Part shown: positions 13,908 to 14,306 of the stretch, piece after piece
Numbering within the stretch: the first letter of the stretch is position 1
Layout: every line of letters begins with the position of its first letter
DNA from: Candidatus Hodarchaeota archaeon
Lineage (GTDB): Archaea; Asgardarchaeota; Heimdallarchaeia; Hodarchaeales; YT1-039
NCBI GenBank assembly: GCA_016840025.1
Contig: JAEOTF010000122.1
Span: 1-14,306, forward strand
DNA: 14,306 nt
Direction of reading: 5' to 3'
Made by a program: the position numbers and the translations under genes
Notes under the pieces: generated by a model
Database searches by the model: none
Told to the model about the DNA's origin: nothing
What the model saw: only the letters and a program-made list of their open reading frames with translations

Positions 13908-14306
13908 TTAAAATTGCTTTAACTTTTGTCTAATAAGAGTAAGTAAACCAATTCCACAAAATAGCGCTAGGATAGGATAGGATGATTCGCCAGTAGATGT
14001 TGTGGTTTCTGGTTCCGTTGTAGTAGTCGATTCAGTCGGGGTAGTGGTGCTCATTGGAATGTTATAGTATGTTGCTTCAATAGCATCCAACTTAACATCA
14101 ATACCTGAACGGTACTCGATTTGAACATATCGCACTGAAGTAAAACTTACATCTGCAAGATTAAAACTTTGATTCCCAGATCCAAATCCAATTATTGTGG
14201 AAGGTTGACCGAGATTATTAGATATTCTAACGGTATAATTTCCTTGCGCAATAACTGTGAAATCTGTCCCATCTCCATCAATTATTTCTTCTCCATTACC
14301 CATATC
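13908..14306 (-). CDS. C-terminal part of a Thr-rich, membrane-anchored surface protein
   Basis: The minus-strand frame is open to the window edge, so only the last 132 residues are visible and the N-terminus is missing. The first part (to about residue 82) is beta-rich with the pattern D-V-S-F-T-S-V-R-Y-V-Q-I-E-Y and D-A-I-E-A-T-Y-Y, typical of a discoidin/F5-F8-like or similar jelly-roll lectin domain end. A Thr/Ser/Glu/Pro stalk follows (S-T-T-T-P-T-E-S-T-T-T-T-E-P), probably O-glycosylated. A hydrophobic segment Y-P-I-L-A-L-F-C-G-I-G-L-L-T-L-I and a basic R-Q-K-L-K-Q-F tail end the protein. This stalk-helix-basic-tail layout resembles archaeal cell-surface anchors and possibly archaeosortase substrates, though no known sorting tripeptide is evident. 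The ligand is unknown. Confidence 0.8.
   Translation of the reverse strand, partial: DMGNGEEIIDGDGTDFTVIAQGNYTVRISNNLGQPSTIIGFGSGNQSFNLADVSFTSVRYVQIEYRSGIDVKLDAIEATYYNIPMSTTTPTESTTTTEPETTTSTGESSYPILALFCGIGLLTLIRQKLKQF

Overview
The window reads as a stretch of AT-rich archaeal chromosome. The evidence is a NurA-HerA pair and an Mre11-Rad50 pair of archaeal type, TATA-like boxes and Shine-Dalgarno (SD) sites in front of genes, frequent TTG/GTG starts, and two tRNA genes that need an intron removed at the anticodon loop. A possible gelsolin-like domain in one gene would fit an Asgard (Promethearchaeota) archaeon. That assignment is an inference; there is no 16S gene or other firm marker here.

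Layout. Positions 1-936 (minus) hold a secreted NHL-repeat protein whose 3' end lies outside the window. Positions 1132-3606 (minus) encode an APC-superfamily amino acid permease fused to two UspA-like domains. A 1.37-kb stretch with few genes follows. It contains a palindrome cluster (3856-3893) and two tandem minus-strand tRNA genes with long variable arms and introns: Leu(GAG) at 4395-4569 and probably Ser(GGA) at 4247-4384. It also holds a possible 28-codon ORF (4776-4862). Positions 4976-5626 (minus) encode a 216-residue cytosolic protein with a possible gelsolin/ADF-H-like domain. Its leader carries a tandem repeat that pairs an anti-SD-like segment with the gene's own ribosome site.

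The second half is mostly DNA end processing. nurA (6017-7405) and herA (7424-8980) form a plus-strand operon. mre11 (13376 to 12039) and rad50 (12036 to 9865) form a minus-strand operon facing it. Together they encode the archaeal break-resection machinery: Mre11-Rad50 recognises and nicks ends, and the HerA translocase with NurA nuclease resects them. Many archaea keep these genes in one operon; here they are two convergent pairs separated by a small surface-protein gene (9163-9834). The window closes with a 66-residue cysteine-rich zinc-ribbon-like protein (13653-13853) and the C-terminal end of a Thr-rich, membrane-anchored surface protein (13908-14306).

Most notable for follow-up: the repeated leader cassette around the 216-residue gene, unusual motif residues in Rad50 and Mre11, and the irregular stems in the two tRNAs.
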